The notes beneath the pieces are model-generated. The model made no database searches, was not told the DNA's origin, and saw only the letters and a program-made list of their open reading frames with translations. A stretch of 64,000 bases of DNA. It comes from Hymenopellis radicata (Eukaryota; Basidiomycota; Agaricomycetes; Agaricales; Physalacriaceae). Positions 43,870 through 56,500 of the stretch are shown here, piece after piece (position 1 is the stretch's first letter; the number at the start of each line of letters is the position of its first letter). The position numbers and the translations under genes are program-made. The stretch is from the NCBI GenBank assembly GCA_015501595.1, contig JADNRX010000011.1, positions 310,001 to 374,000 on the forward strand, written 5' to 3'.

Positions 43870-44936
43870 ATGACTTTTTCTTGCAACAGCTCTCATCAAC
43901 ATCTGCAGCACCTGGGGGAGTTACCTGCAATGGAGATTTTGGGACACTCTTGCCACAATCATGGATACGTTCTCATATTCAATGCCAGTGACGCATCGCG
44001 TGAGTATCACCTTTTACGCGTACCTTACGATAAATCATTCATTTGGCGACTTAGCTTTCTGATATAGACGGGCTCTCTTTGGCGGACATCAAACGATTGC
44101 GTGAGACCACCCATCTCCCCATGGATCGTAGAGGATCTTCGAGCATCCATCGTATCAGTGAAAACGCCGTGGTCAAGTTCAGCCACGACCTTTCTCCCTC
44201 TCCAAAAGTTTGCTCAGAAGTCCTTGGATATCAACTCGTAGCATCCCAGACCTCCATCCCCGTTCCTCAAATATTCCACGTTCACTCTCCATGCTGCTTC
44301 TCAATGGAATACGTATCCGGCCAATCCCTCGAAGACCTCTGGCCGACCTACTCTTTCTTCCAGCGTGTCAATGTCGTCATCAGAATCCGCTCATACGTCC
44401 TCCAGCTTCGTAAAATACGGTCCCCGCGCTCAACAATTCCCGGGAGCCTCGGAACGTCTGCTGAAGGGCCTAAAGGCGCTCTCTCGCCCATGTTCTGCCC
44501 TAGGAAACATTTTGGGGCTTCCTTCGCGTCTTATAGCGCACTGGCAGCATGGTTCAACGATAGAAATCAACGCGCGCTCTCCAGTCCAGATCCTACCTCC
44601 TCTGCTCACTGCGTCCATGTCCCTATCCCTTTGGACGCCCCCTTTGACGACTCAGAGCCGCTTGTGTTCTGTCACCAAGATCTGCAGCCGCGGAATTTCA
44701 TTGTAGGTGATGATGGCAACCTGTGGCTGGTCGATTTCAAGAAGTGCGGTTTTTATCCTCCTTGGTTCGAGTTCGTGGCGATGCGCATGCAGGCCAAGTT
44801 TCATGGAGCCGTGGACGACCGAATTCAAAAGGCGAGAAATAGATGGAGAGCGAATATTCCTTTTATGTGCGGGTGGTATTTGGAACAGGATTGGTGGTAT
44901 CAAAGGATGCGTACGGTGCTATCGTTCGAAGAATAA
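43870..44936 (+). CDS. APH-like phosphotransferase (kinase-like fold)
   Basis: Two exons, 43870-43999 and 44068-44936, join in frame to 332 residues over a 68-nt intron. The fold is that of the aminoglycoside/choline phosphotransferase superfamily. AVVKFSH gives the ATP-binding lysine, SMEYVSGQSLEDLW the hinge, VFCHQDLQPRNFIVGDDGNLWLVD the catalytic loop (HxDxxxxN) and metal site, then CGFYPPWFEFVAM. Many Agaricomycetes carry large families of such proteins of unknown substrate, so antibiotic resistance should not be inferred. A later ATG at 43930 would give 312 residues. Cytosolic; no signal peptide. Divergent from the ABCG gene. Confidence 0.75.
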
Positions 44937-45175
44937 CCTAGGCTCCGCACCACTGGCTTGTGTACATTATGATTTAGTGAGTAGGTTTTGATAACAAGCA
45001 ACACAGCAAGGACAAGAGTCGGATAAGTCATTCGCGTCTTATACTAAAACGCAAACTGTACATACCTACGTACCCTTCAGTTTTATTTCCCAGGTACTTA
45101 CGGCTAAGCGATAGGAACATATAAATACAAAGCAACACAGCAATGAAGATACAGCATATTCCGCGTACTCTAGTT
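44937..45175. other. Short 3' intergenic between APH-like kinase and OPT gene
   Basis: Convergent 3' ends; nothing recognised. Confidence 0.5.
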
Positions 45176-48100
45176 CTACCACGTAGTCGGACTGAAGGAA
45201 GGGAACCAATCAGTTTCTCCAGAAACTTCGAGAGAAGGAATGCTCACCCGAACGTCTCTCCCTCGGCAAGCCTGATCATTGGAGTCCCCGCGTAATCCGC
45301 GCCGGCGAATGGCACTGTATTCCCCCACCATTGCTCCATTTTCTGCCCGATTGTGCCATTCTTAGGGTATTGCAGACTAATGCCACTACATCAAGATCTC
45401 CACGATGAGACGACAAAGTGCTGCGAACCAGAAAAATATGAAGATGCAGCTGATCGCCGTGCCAGCGTCAAGAGCTGCTGAGAGAACGTCTAAACGCCGT
45501 CGAATATTAGTATGTGACGGAAAGATGGCGAGAGAGCTCACAATTATACTTTGTCCACCAGGAGAAGTACCGTCGCCGAATGAAGAACTGGAAGAGCAGA
45601 CCAACCGCACTACATCCGTACCCCAATGTCAGAGTTACAAGTAAAAACAGGTGATACGAGAGCACATACGCCCAAGGAACATAGTTGATCGTCGTTGCGG
45701 GAGGCATATATTGCGTGCCGTTGAATATCACTGGACTGATCAACTCATTCAGAAAAAGGTCGAACAGCAATCCGAATCAACCGACGCACAGGCTATAAGC
45801 GTCTGAGTAAAGGAGAGAACATCAAGGAGACGAAACGTACTTGGCATATCGTAGAATACTATTAGGGTACTTCTTGTTCAACAGCCAATGGATGACGGGC
45901 GCGATTGCTCCGATGAGGAAGAAGTATACAAGGGCTGGGCATGGTTGTCATTTTGGGTTGTGACGCGAGGACGTGTTAGTTACGCACGACTGGTAAACGG
46001 CGTAAGCACGGGGGCTCCACCACGAAGGCGACGAAACAAACTCACTAGTAAGTCTGTCCTTTCGAGAACTGTAGGCCCGGACCGATCACGCCTGGAGCTA
46101 TTGAGCAGAAGCAGTGGGTGAGCAAGTGCCGATGACATACCCCACTACAATCACTCAAGTCAATCTCCAAGTCGTGATGGGAGAAATGTTATGGACTCAC
46201 AATAACACTGGCAGTTGCGAACACGTCCGTCTCGGGACATGTGAATCCGTCCGGCTGATCTGGCGAACACATGTCTCTGGCATTCCTTCAGTACTCATAC
46301 GCGCTCGAACACTCGACGCTCACGGAATATGGTCAAACATCCACGCTTGCACCGCCAACTGGACTGTGCCTGCCAGCATCGTCGCCACCACTTGCGCACA
46401 AAACATAGGTCGTGGAGGTACCTTCATGTAGTGTCCCAACTTGAAGTCTGACGTGAATGTCAAGGCCTGTGCCATTGTGATGTACCCATATGTTTTTGAA
46501 CATCATCATCGCGATAGGACGGCCGGGGAGAGCGTATCCGACAATCAGCTCGGTGACCACACTGTGGATGTGATAAGATCAACAGTTCATAGACGATGGA
46601 GGAAGGCGTACTTCAACCCAACTTGCTGGTTCGTGATGGCTTGTATCATGCCCACAGGGATGACATAGAGAAACGCTGCGAAGAGAACATATGAGTCCTT
46701 GACCTAGAAACAACATAGAACTCCTACCGATAGCTAACGCTACTACAAATGCCCACACCGGCATCTCTCTGGGCCGTATCGTTAGCATGCGGAATTAAAA
46801 CGATAGAGAGATAAACACACGTTGGCCAGACTTCGATTCCCACTACGCCTACAGCGAACATTGATAGGAAGATGGTTAGATACCACCATTCGGGCACTAC
46901 AGAAGACATGACGCGTGAGTCAAAATTAAAACAAGATGGCAAGACCTTGGGGGTATTTAGACATTAATCGTGCATGTATGTCCGGTTGCTCGAGCAGGGA
47001 CCGTCGGAACTGGATAGCGATTTGCTTCCGGAAGAAGAGGAGCGCATGCACGATTGTTGCTGTGATAGCAGCGAACGAGAGTCTTCCAGTTTAGGTATCA
47101 GTCTTCGTGTCAGACACTCACTATACTTGTACATACCCATATGAAATGGCAAATGTTGTTCTGGGAGGCTGAGTAAGAGCATACTCGAGAGAGAGAACAA
47201 AGCGTACGAGATGTAAAGAGGACTGTACTCTCGATAGGCCTCCCTGTCTATCGAGTTGTCCTGTTTGAGAATCCGCGTCACGTTGTATGGTTTCATTTGA
47301 TTGTCATAGGAATCGTGCGAGAGAATGCTACAGGCGTCCATCAGACCGTGAGGGGTAGACTTGTGAAGGATACACGTACGGCATGTACTTCGCGTGAAAA
47401 GTGTTCGTAAACTTGTGACAAGATAGCATGAATATGGCGTTCAAGACAAATTGAAGTACTTACATAGAGAATAGGTGCCAATATCCCTGGAGAGCCGATG
47501 CTTAATCACGACATCGAGCAGATGGCTCACAGCTCGAACTCACAGTAGAAAATAACGAATCCTCCAATGATGTTAACTTGTGCCCACCCTGTTTAAGTTC
47601 GCCTTAGTACGGCCCAATGGATGCTCAAGGAAGACTGACATGGCGTTGCCAAAGGCGAGCCAATGTAGCTACGTTGACCCAATAAGTTTTATTTCGGTTA
47701 TAGGAACCTGAAGTTACGCACGCAATCTGATTCCAGTCCAACGTTATTACAGTCAGTCCCTATAAACGGATCAGATCCATTCAAGAGACGTGGAGACGGA
47801 CGTACTAAGCCGTGAACGTAACCAAAAAGCTGTGCAACAACTAGAGAACAGGTCAACTAAATCATTCGAGTCGAAAACGAAGCTGGCGATGTACGTGGAT
47901 CCTCTGGCCATATCCAAGTCACCCAAGAGAAGTAGGAAAGCGCCTGGACTGTAATCACTGAGAGTTTAGCTTACTTCGAAGAGGTCGATGCTTACAAAGA
48001 TAGGTAGGGAAGAAATCTGAGGGGATATCAGAGGAAGGGGCGTGCCAAGGCGGAAGCAAACTCACTCCACGCAAATGCAGCTAAGAAGAAGATAACAAAG

Positions 48101-49208
48101 AACCGCTCTCGACTCATTCCCCCAAGCGTCCCAATGCCGGCGTACTGCTGCGAATGTAACGTGTTGAACACTGCGCAGTTGACAAGGTTAGCGGGCCATA
48201 TCATCGAAGGCGGTGCAACCAAAAAGCGCCTCGCGACTCCGCCAATGGAGAACCCGATGAGCTGCGTAGACATCACTATGAACCATTGATCTGTACTACC
48301 GTCAGTCGAATTTGAATGTACAGATCCAGGTGGAAAGGTACCAACAGCTGAAGTTGTGGCGTTGATTATAATAGACTCTCTGTACAGCAATGATATCAGT
48401 GGCATAGGCCGATTCTGCACCAACGGAGGCCTTCAGGGAGTTGTGTCAGAGACCGCAATGATATGAAGAGAGGTGCTGACCATGATCTAGAGGGATTTTA
48501 GCCAACATCATAAACCGGCTGTTGAAACAACTCACCGTAATCAAAACATGCTCCTTGACCGTGAATGGGGCTGGAGAAGGGAAGAATGTGAGATGTTCGG
48601 TTGTTTCCGACTTGATAGACGAAACGCACATGGATTCAGTGAAATGCCAAATATCTTCCAGCGTGGGGTAAATCGCGCAACTGCTCGACCGATTGGAAAC
48701 GTCATCAACTGTGCCACAATGCCGCCCACGAACACCGATGGATACCGAAAGAGGAAGAATTGGTTGATTCCTGGGAGTATAATAGCCCAAATTAGCCCAA
48801 TTACCCAAACGCGCAACGTAGACGCAGGCATATCGGGATCATCTGTGTTGGCAACAGCAGAGCGGACCTCGGGGTACGGACTCTCATCGTCGAAGTCAAA
48901 ATCGCGAGAGCGGTCAATGTTGGGGTCATCGAAGTATGATTCGATAATGCTCTGGTCACATTTAGTGAGCGGTGGAGAACGGGTTCGGGATCGGCGACCT
49001 TACGGAAGTGGTGTCCGCTGTGAATGAGCTTGTTAATTTAGTGCAGTGATAAAAGTAGTAGAATGGTACATTTCAGTGATTCTGGTCTGGCACGCTCTTC
49101 GTCCTCCTTTTCGAGCGGTTGCGGGTCGTGAATGTAACCTGAATAGCGCACTGACTGACGGCGAGGATCATCCAGTGCTACGGTCCACGCTTCCAAACGT
49201 TCGTCCAT
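45176..49208 (-). CDS. OPT-family transporter (oligopeptide / metal-siderophore type)
   Basis: A many-intron gene. First exons 49208-49070, 49017-49004 (14 nt), 48951-48630 and 48570 onward; the last ends at TAG 45178-45176 after FGPTTW. OPT landmarks in order: SPYPEVRSAV, LPGINQFFLFRYPSVFVGG, PFTVKEHVLIT, SAYATDIIAVQRVYYNQ, MSTQLIGFSIGG, PPSMIWPANLVN, LSYFSWVTW, QLFGY and LDWNQI, PEWWYLTIFLSM, ITNQQVGLN, ELIVGYALPGRPIAMMMFK, DFKLGHYMKVPPRPMF, FFLIGAIAPVIHWLLNKKYP, NYVPWAYVLSYHLFL. The family imports peptides or metal chelates by proton symport. At 48480-48500 the exon start ATCATGG lacks a clean donor; one missing G would restore it. Exons between 48.0 and 46.9 kb are short and only partly resolved. 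Not certain whether peptide or iron-siderophore transport. Confidence 0.8.
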
Positions 49209-49962
49209 TCCGGAGGAGAGCAGAGGGACTTGCGCAAGTTCAGAGCCGTATCATGAGAACGGAGGGACACCTTATATCCAGATCGTCTGAGAATGTTGAC
49301 CGGTCACTGTACGATAAGGGAAGAGCACATTCAAATTGCACATGTCGCCACCACTTCTCATCGGAAGGGGATTATCCTAAATAAGAGCCTGGTGATGTCC
49401 ATTGTCCCCGTTCCGGAGGAACTAGCGTCAAAGATGCTGTTTGGAGAAAACGTGTTGCGCGATCCATGAGGTACATGACAAAAGTGGGCCGTGGATAGAC
49501 GGACATCATCTGGAATCATATGCTTTGAATGGCCCAAGAGCCTTTACTGTAACGATATATCTGAAAACCGACTATGAGGATGAAGATGGTGAGAAAGGAG
49601 CGCTCCACAGGCGGGATATTTCCCTCAAAACCATGTACGCGCCGAGGAGGCTTTTGATCGCAGCATTGACTCGAACTACGATGTTTTCATGATTCTTTGG
49701 CATAAATGCAGGCTTCATCACAGTCTTACTGAAAGCTAGTCCCGGGCCTATTCAGCTATTCAGACTTTGCTATAGGTAGGGCTTGCCTCACCCTAGGGCC
49801 CAGGTCAAAGCGTAATCTGCCGTTTGCGGCGCGGCCCGATGCTGGCCCGATGCCCCCGATGATGTTTATTCCACCCTCTGACTAACGTATGGGGTGATTC
49901 ACCAGTCGTCCTTTACTATGACCTTCTAGACGAAATTCTGAGGGTAACATACTGCGATCATT
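49209..49962. promoter_or_regulatory. Divergent region between OPT and ferroportin genes
   Basis: The two transport genes diverge from about 750 bp. No coding frame was accepted. No clear TATA or consensus GATA iron-regulator site was identified by eye. Confidence 0.4.
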
Positions 49963-51781
49963 ATGAGCGGCCTACCTGTTCAATGTCCCGAGGACGCCCG
50001 GGATCCCCCGATTGAACTTGCGCAGAAGGATCGACTGGAGGAAGGACCGCTCTCGGAAACGTCACGCCATGTCTCTGCTCGCATCTCGGGAGAACATGTA
50101 TTGGAGCCGGTTGTGGGCACTGATACGGAGGGCATCGAAGACCCCCACCATCCACCCAGCGAACTTGATTTCCACGAAACAGTCTCGAAATCTCTCGAAA
50201 TCCGATTATACACCTCTCACTTTCTCTCAACGTGGAACTCGCGCCTCTTCGAGTTCGCCGCCGTCCTCTTTCTAGCTTCAATCTTCCCGTCAACCCTCCT
50301 TCCTATGTCGGTATATGCTCTCGTCCGCAGTGGGGCCGCAATCTTGTTCGCCCAATTGATTGGAGGATTCATTGACAGTGGCGACCGTCTTTGGGTGGTC
50401 CGGACGTCCATTATCGGGCAGCGGCTCTCAGTAGTGGCCAGCTGTGGGCTTTTTTGGGTGCTGGAGCAGCATGGTCAGTGGATGGATAAACGCCTCAGAA
50501 ACGGACTGTTTGCAGCTACAGTTCTCTTCGCATGCGTCGAAAAGCTCTCCTCAATTACGAATCTGGTGTCTGTCGAAAGAGACTGGGTAAGAAGTTAGCT
50601 GGTCCTCCAGTAACAGGACGAAGATTCTTACTCCTGCAATTTAGGTTGTTATTATCACCGAGGGAAACGAATCTGCCCGTCGATGTTCGTACATGTTCCT
50701 GACTTACAGAGTGGGATGGCAGGCTAATTGCAACAGTGCTGAATGCTCGGATACGACGTATCGACCTTTTCTGCAAGCTAATGGGACCGTTGGCTATCTC
50801 CTCTATAGCAATAACGTCGACTCTCGTCGCTATTTGGGCTACACTTGCCATGAGTCTCTCATCTGTTCTCATCGAATACATCTGTATTGAACAGGTAAGC
50901 TGTCTTATTCGATCCAAGTTCCACAAATTGACCTGCTCATTGTGAGTGAAGGTATACAGAAAAGTACCTTCTTTGCGTTCATCACGAGAGGTGACGACTC
51001 AGACCTCACATGGGCGCTCCTCGCCTCCTCAAAGACCTACCCTAAGCACTAAGCTTCGGACAACAGCCCACCGCATCCTCCCCATCTCCTCTCTCCCTTT
51101 CTATATCCACCACTCCGCCTTCCTCCCCTCCTTTTCCCTCGCTCTCCTCTACCTCACAGTTCTCTCATTCTCGGGCCAAATGATCACATACCTCATCTCC
51201 GTTGGCTACAACCCACTGCACGTCGGCATCGCTCGCACAGTCAGCACGATCTTCGAGCTCAGCGCAACGTGGATCGCTCCGAAGCTAATGCGACGCATTG
51301 GGGTTATTCGAGGAGGTATTTGGAGTCTTTGTTGGCAGATGATTTGGCTGGCAGGGGGGATCAGTTGGTTCTTTGCTGACTTTCACGGAAAGGGGACGAA
51401 TAGTGCTATTTCTGCCACTGGACTTGCGGTTGGCGTTGCTCTCAGCCGTGTTGGGCTCTGGGGATATGATCTGTGTGCACAGAACATTGTCCAAGATGTA
51501 AGCCGGCATTTATTATCATAGCTCGTCCCCTTTGCTGACATTTCGCACAAAAGGAAGTCGAATCAAACCTCCGCGGAACGTTCTCGACTATCGAGGCATC
51601 GTTCCAAAACCTATTTGAGCTGCTTTCTTATGTGTCGACTATAATTTTCTCTCGGCCAGATCAGTTCCAGTGGCCTGTCGTTATCAGTGTCATAGCTGTA
51701 TATTCTGCAGGCGGTCTGTACGCTTCTTTCGTGAGGAAGAGGCGTGGGCATCTCTTCCATCGCTTGCCCTTCACCTACTAG
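49963..51781 (+). CDS. Ferroportin-like iron exporter (SLC40 family)
   Basis: Five exons (49963-50586, 50645-50684, 50737-50894, 50952-51497, 51554-51781) join exactly in frame to 531 residues. After about 75 polar residues come membrane helices with FPN1 features: LYTSHFLSTWNSRLFEFA, SVYALVRSGAAILFAQLIGG, SITNLVSVERDWVV, LNARIRRIDL.CKLMGPL, a long cytosolic loop (about 280-330), then LYLTVLSFSGQMITYL, ISRTVS-like GIARTVSTIFELSATW, and VESNLRGTFSTIEASFQNLFE near the end. The WNSRLFEF and RIRRIDL.CK blocks are typical of SLC40. Ferroportins move Fe(II) out of the cytosol; fungal members may act at the plasma membrane or an organelle. Ordinary length, no frame break. Confidence 0.85.
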
Positions 51782-51906
51782 GAGTCTTGCATCCCAACGG
51801 TATTTGTTGACTAGTAGAGGCCGTTCTGTTGTGCAAAGTTCTTTGCTATTGCTGATATCGCTATGTTTTCATACTAGTAGAGCATCATCTTCGTACAAAT
51901 GACAAA

Positions 51907-52968
51907 CTAGAAAAATTGCAACTTCCAAACATCGCCAAGCCTCGAGTTATCTTCTGCAAGTCCTCCATGAACGATGACAGCATACTTATCCTTGGTCACA
52001 TCCGCACCAAACCAGCCTCTGGGTGCAGGTCCGTCGCCCTCTGGTTCTATCTTAGCCCACTTCCTGTGTCCTACATCAAATGCCCACACGTCACCGAGCA
52101 TCTTTCCTGCACCAGCATGCCCCAATGCACTTGGGTCTCTCTCGCCGAACATGGTCAGGAGATGCCATTGCTCCTGAACCTTGACCGCGACCAGAGCCGA
52201 AACGCTGCGTGGCTCAGGTCCTTGGACGCCATTTGGTTCGTATGATACGGAAGACCACACAGCTTCGCCAAGGTCAAATATATCTAGAGATCCTCCCTGC
52301 TCGGCTTTCCCATCGAAGCCGTTCATTCTGTAGAGCTTCCCATCGCAGACGGTGATGGAGGCTCCTCCGCGTGCGGGTGAAGGCGCTTCTGGCAGCTCCG
52401 TCCATGTTCTAGATCTGACATTAAAAGCCCATAGGTCCGCGAGGCGGCCTGTCTCCGGACATCCTGCATGAACAAAAATAGTATCTTTGTCATCCGATGC
52501 GACGCAGTGGTAACTGCGCCCAACAGGAAAGGACGCGAAGGGGTCTCTGGGCTCAATGAGATCCCAGAGGCCTTGACTAGTATGATAACGCCAGATGGCG
52601 CCTTTCTCTTCGAGGGGAGCCATTTCGAGGCCTCCCCGCCCTGAGAAGAGAGAAAAAGCATCGCCAATGACGGCACTCGAGGTTCCGACGCGAGGCGACG
52701 GTGAAGATGTCGGGGCAGGGATCGTCTTGATGGCTGCTGCGGCATCACCACGGGAAGATGGGTGAATCGATGCGCATATATTCAGTATATACAGACATCG
52801 ACCTCGATATGGTCGATCTGATTGTCGATCAGATTGTCGAGGACTTCTGGGTACAAGCTCTCCGCCAAAGATATACGCCCGATTGTCGATCACAGAGATA
52901 GATTGGGACGAGCGCTGAAGGCGCGCACCCAAAGCCAGGCGAGTCCAAGTGCCTGATACGCCTGGCAT
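51907..52968 (-). CDS. Kelch-repeat beta-propeller protein
   Basis: A single open exon from ATG 52968 gives 353 residues. Kelch blades are visible: AYIFGGEL, GDAFSLFSGRGG, DTIFVHAGC..TGRLADLWAFNVRSRTWTEL, GKLYRMNGFDG, LLTMFGERDPS, MLGDVWAFDVGHRKW and YAVIVHGGLAEDNSRLGDVWKL. Six or so blades would form one propeller. The Gly-Gly/Tyr/Trp spacing is normal. A stretch near residue 40-60 contains the duplicated SDRQSDRP and may be a small expansion. The frame is open upstream to 53037 with no ATG. No signal peptide. Galactose-oxidase-like fungal Kelch proteins are common; a partner cannot be assigned. Confidence 0.75.
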   Translation of the reverse strand: MPGVSGTWTRLALGARLQRSSQSISVIDNRAYIFGGELVPRSPRQSDRQSDRPYRGRCLYILNICASIHPSSRGDAAAAIKTIPAPTSSPSPRVGTSSAVIGDAFSLFSGRGGLEMAPLEEKGAIWRYHTSQGLWDLIEPRDPFASFPVGRSYHCVASDDKDTIFVHAGCPETGRLADLWAFNVRSRTWTELPEAPSPARGGASITVCDGKLYRMNGFDGKAEQGGSLDIFDLGEAVWSSVSYEPNGVQGPEPRSVSALVAVKVQEQWHLLTMFGERDPSALGHAGAGKMLGDVWAFDVGHRKWAKIEPEGDGPAPRGWFGADVTKDKYAVIVHGGLAEDNSRLGDVWKLQFF

Positions 52969-53533
52969 TGAATATTGATGTTCAGGTAATTCTGGTGCTA
53001 CTGTTTGGCCGTGGTGAAAGGAGGGAAGAAGTCGCAAGCATCTTCACGGAACTGATTTCGGCCGCTTTTATTTGGCTTTTATACTCTGAAGCTCTCGACC
53101 ATTCTTGGCATGACTGCGAGGGTTCCACAACTTGAATATTGATTCCAGTCGTGCCTGAAGGCTTCAAATCCAAGTGTCGGAGCATGCAAGCTCATAGTTC
53201 CATTCTCAGGCTCTCCTCGAATCCACGGTAAGGCCAGACGTTGTTGATGGGTAAAGGTAAGGAGTAAGAGGTGGGCGTTCTAATTCTATTCAGGCTTGCA
53301 GAGCTGAGAAATACATCCTGTCTTCAAAAGCGATCTACAGATGACGGGAAAGGTAATTATCAAAAGTAAACAGACGTGCTAACATAGAAAGAAACGAGGA
53401 AAGCATTGAGTGTAGTGAAGAAATCAAAAAAATTGCGTGGTAAGTAGTCGGTACCTGAATTGAAACAGTGAAATCGTAAAAATCATTAAATCGGCCAGTC
53501 CGTGCCACTTGAGGCCTGCCTTCTCCTTGCGCC
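52969..53533. other. Intergenic, nothing recognised
   Basis: About 560 bp between the Kelch start and the 3' end of the large repeat-protein gene; AT-rich, no supported frame. Confidence 0.45.
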
Positions 53534-56500
53534 TTACATGACTACGCACCACCTACCCTTTTTGGCCTTGGCTTCGTCTTCATCCTCTTCGTCAGAATCG
53601 TCGCCGCTTGTTTCGCTATCAGCGGTGATAGGTGCAGGCTCATCGGGAGACGTTTGCTGCGTCTCGGTCTGAGGTTTGGACGGGGTGAATTCTCCCAGAG
53701 CGTTATCTGTTGATGTTCTTCCTTCGGGTTGTGGTTTGGCGAACCAGCCACCTGGGAAGAACCGAGAGGACGTGGTCGATTCGAGACGTGCCCTTGCTGT
53801 TGGCGTGTCATTTATCGTATCAAGGGAGGTCACAACGGACTGCGCGTCGTCATCGACCGCGGCAGGGAATGGTGTTGAATCACTGGTTGACGCAAGTGGT
53901 TCAAGTTTGTAATCACTTTCGATCTCCAAGGTATGTGGTTTCGGAGAAGGAGTCCCCTGGTTTGTGACGGAGTAGGAAGGCGTCCAAAGAGAAGGTGAAC
54001 TTTCTGCGACGAGCGACTGTATATGGGCGGCGTTACTTATGTGTAGGGCAAAATGTAAGAGAACGTACGTGTTCTCGCGAAGAGGATGTCACATCTGCAG
54101 GGTCCGCCACAGTGATAGGTTCCAGCAAGTCGGCTTGCTCAACGAGAGGCGTACCAGGACCTTGCTGCAAGACAGAGTAAGAGGGAGTCCACGGTCGTTC
54201 AATTTCTTTGGTCGTCTCTTGACTGGCATTCAAGAACTAAGGAAGAGTAAACTGAACGTACCATAGTAGAGGTACAAACAACGTACCTGAGATTCGTTGA
54301 TACCAGCGGTGGACGCGCGAATGGCTTTGGGAGCAAACGGCTCTATGATCTCGCTTTCCATTTCTTCGCTCGCTGTGGGATCCGCGAGAATCGACTTTTC
54401 GACACTGTCGTTCTCGACCGCCGATTCCGAACTTGGTTCTGGCGTGCCAGGACCTTGCTGAGTAACAGAGTAGGAGGGTGTCCATGGCCGCTCGACTTGT
54501 GGCGCATCCAAAAACTATCCAAAATTTAATGATAAGCACTACCCAAGTCATAGCTGCGCACCTCAGGTTTATCGAGAGACGCCAGTGCTTCGATGTTGAT
54601 TTCCTTAGCGACGTCTTCATCGGTAGATATTTCTGTCGCCCCGATAGCATTGAGTTCCTCCTCGATGACGCCTACAGATGGTATTTCTGAGGTAGCGGTT
54701 GATTCTTCAGGCGCAACAACGTCAGACGTATCAAGTTCGACCGACTCAGTGCTCTGGACATAGCAAATCAATGACATGGCGACGAGACGAATGGAAGCCT
54801 TCAACTACCTTGATGTCTCCTTCAGCTCCAACAACATACGCCGGTTCGTCTGCGTTCTGCGTCGCTGAGGGTGGATTCACAATATCACTGTCCTCGATAT
54901 GCTCTGGTTGTACCGTGTCATTGAATGTTTCCGGTACGACGTCCTAGTTGTAGACATGAGATGAGGCAGGCAATATGCGATGATGCGAAAGTACCTCGAT
55001 TTCTATGTCAGTGTCGGATTTGGATACGTCCACCGATTCGTTTGCTTGCAAGGAATCAAGGGGCTGAGTGTCCTCGGCGGACTCTGGTTGCGCTGTGTCA
55101 TTGAAAGCCTCAAACGTCTCCGTACTCGAAGACGTTACAGCCTGAACACGGAATTAGTAAGGTTAAGAGTCATTCGAGGAGTCATACCGCGACCACTACA
55201 TCTGCAGAAGTGATACCCTCTTGAGTGACCGAAACATCAGCGGGTGCTTCGCTGTCAACAACGGTGACATCATCCACATTCTCCTCAGGAATTTCAGAGC
55301 TTTCCAGTTCCGCTGCGGGCTGCATAGGACTGCCTTGAACAGACACCGAGTACGACGGGGTCCATGGTGACTTCGGTCTTTCGCCTTCAGAAACAAGTGC
55401 CTGCTTTGAACGTGAGTATTACGAACTGAAGACGATCAGGTTGTTCGTGTAACCAACTCACGTCTGATATGGTGTCGCCAGACTCTTCACCGGGTGTAAC
55501 AGACACAACTGGAACCTCTTGGACATCTGTCGCGTCTGAAATCTCGTTGTCTGAAATGTCCTCTTCTGCCGTCAAACCTGGTCCTTGACTCGTCACGCTA
55601 TACGACGGCGTCCAAGGCGATTTAGGACGTTCGATTTGTGATGCAGGTGTGAGTAAAGGTTGCTCAGCCTCAGCCTGTAATGTATGGGCAACGGTAGGAA
55701 GAGGGCATTGAACACACTTACGGATGTGAAGGAATTTTCTGACGCTTGGAAGCTTTCGTCCTGGTTGAGAAAGAAGTCAGCGATGCAAGGCAAGTAAACT
55801 CCAAACGCACTGGAATAACAATATCGGCAATACTCGGCTTCGTGTGGAGATCATCTTCAAGAGTTTCGGCAACGCGCGCTTCAGAAGGTGATTCAGCTAG
55901 ACAAAACAATGTTCACGTTTCCGTTACCAATTTTGCAAAGTTGAACAAACTTACCCGCCGGTATTGAGGTGACATCCTCAGCATATACAGCTACGTCAGA
56001 GACCTCGTCAGTAGACTCTGCGGCATTTTCTACAGGGACCGGAGGTGCAGCTTCGTCGACATCAGCAGAGTTCTCGATGGGTGGCAAGGTGTCATCGGCG
56101 GTGGCTGGGTGGAGGACAGCGTCTGCTAAGTTTGCGGGAGACTGATCTTCTACATGTATAATCAGACCAACAGAAAACTCGTGTAGTCCTATGGGTTACA
56201 TACCGAAACTTGTGGACGCTTGTTCAGCATTTTCTTCAAGGGCTTGAATCTCACTGCTTTCGGAGAGAAGTTCCACTGAAAGCAAAAGTCGTTAATTGTG
56301 AATCATTGATAGGCTTGAAAGTTGGTACCTGGACCCGTCGACTCAACTAAACACGAAAGAAGTTAGGCCACGGATCCACTGTTAGGAAAATGAAAGATAC
56401 CTGAAGGAGCAGAGTGTTCTGCAATGGTCGAAGATTCAGCTAACCATTATGTCAATTTTCACTCATGTTCGAAAACGTGAACAAGCGTACACTCTTGGTG

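Noticed and set aside
43870..44936. Antibiotic-resistance gene
   Set aside because: The HxDxxxxN fold is shared by a huge eukaryotic phosphotransferase family; nothing points to aminoglycosides.
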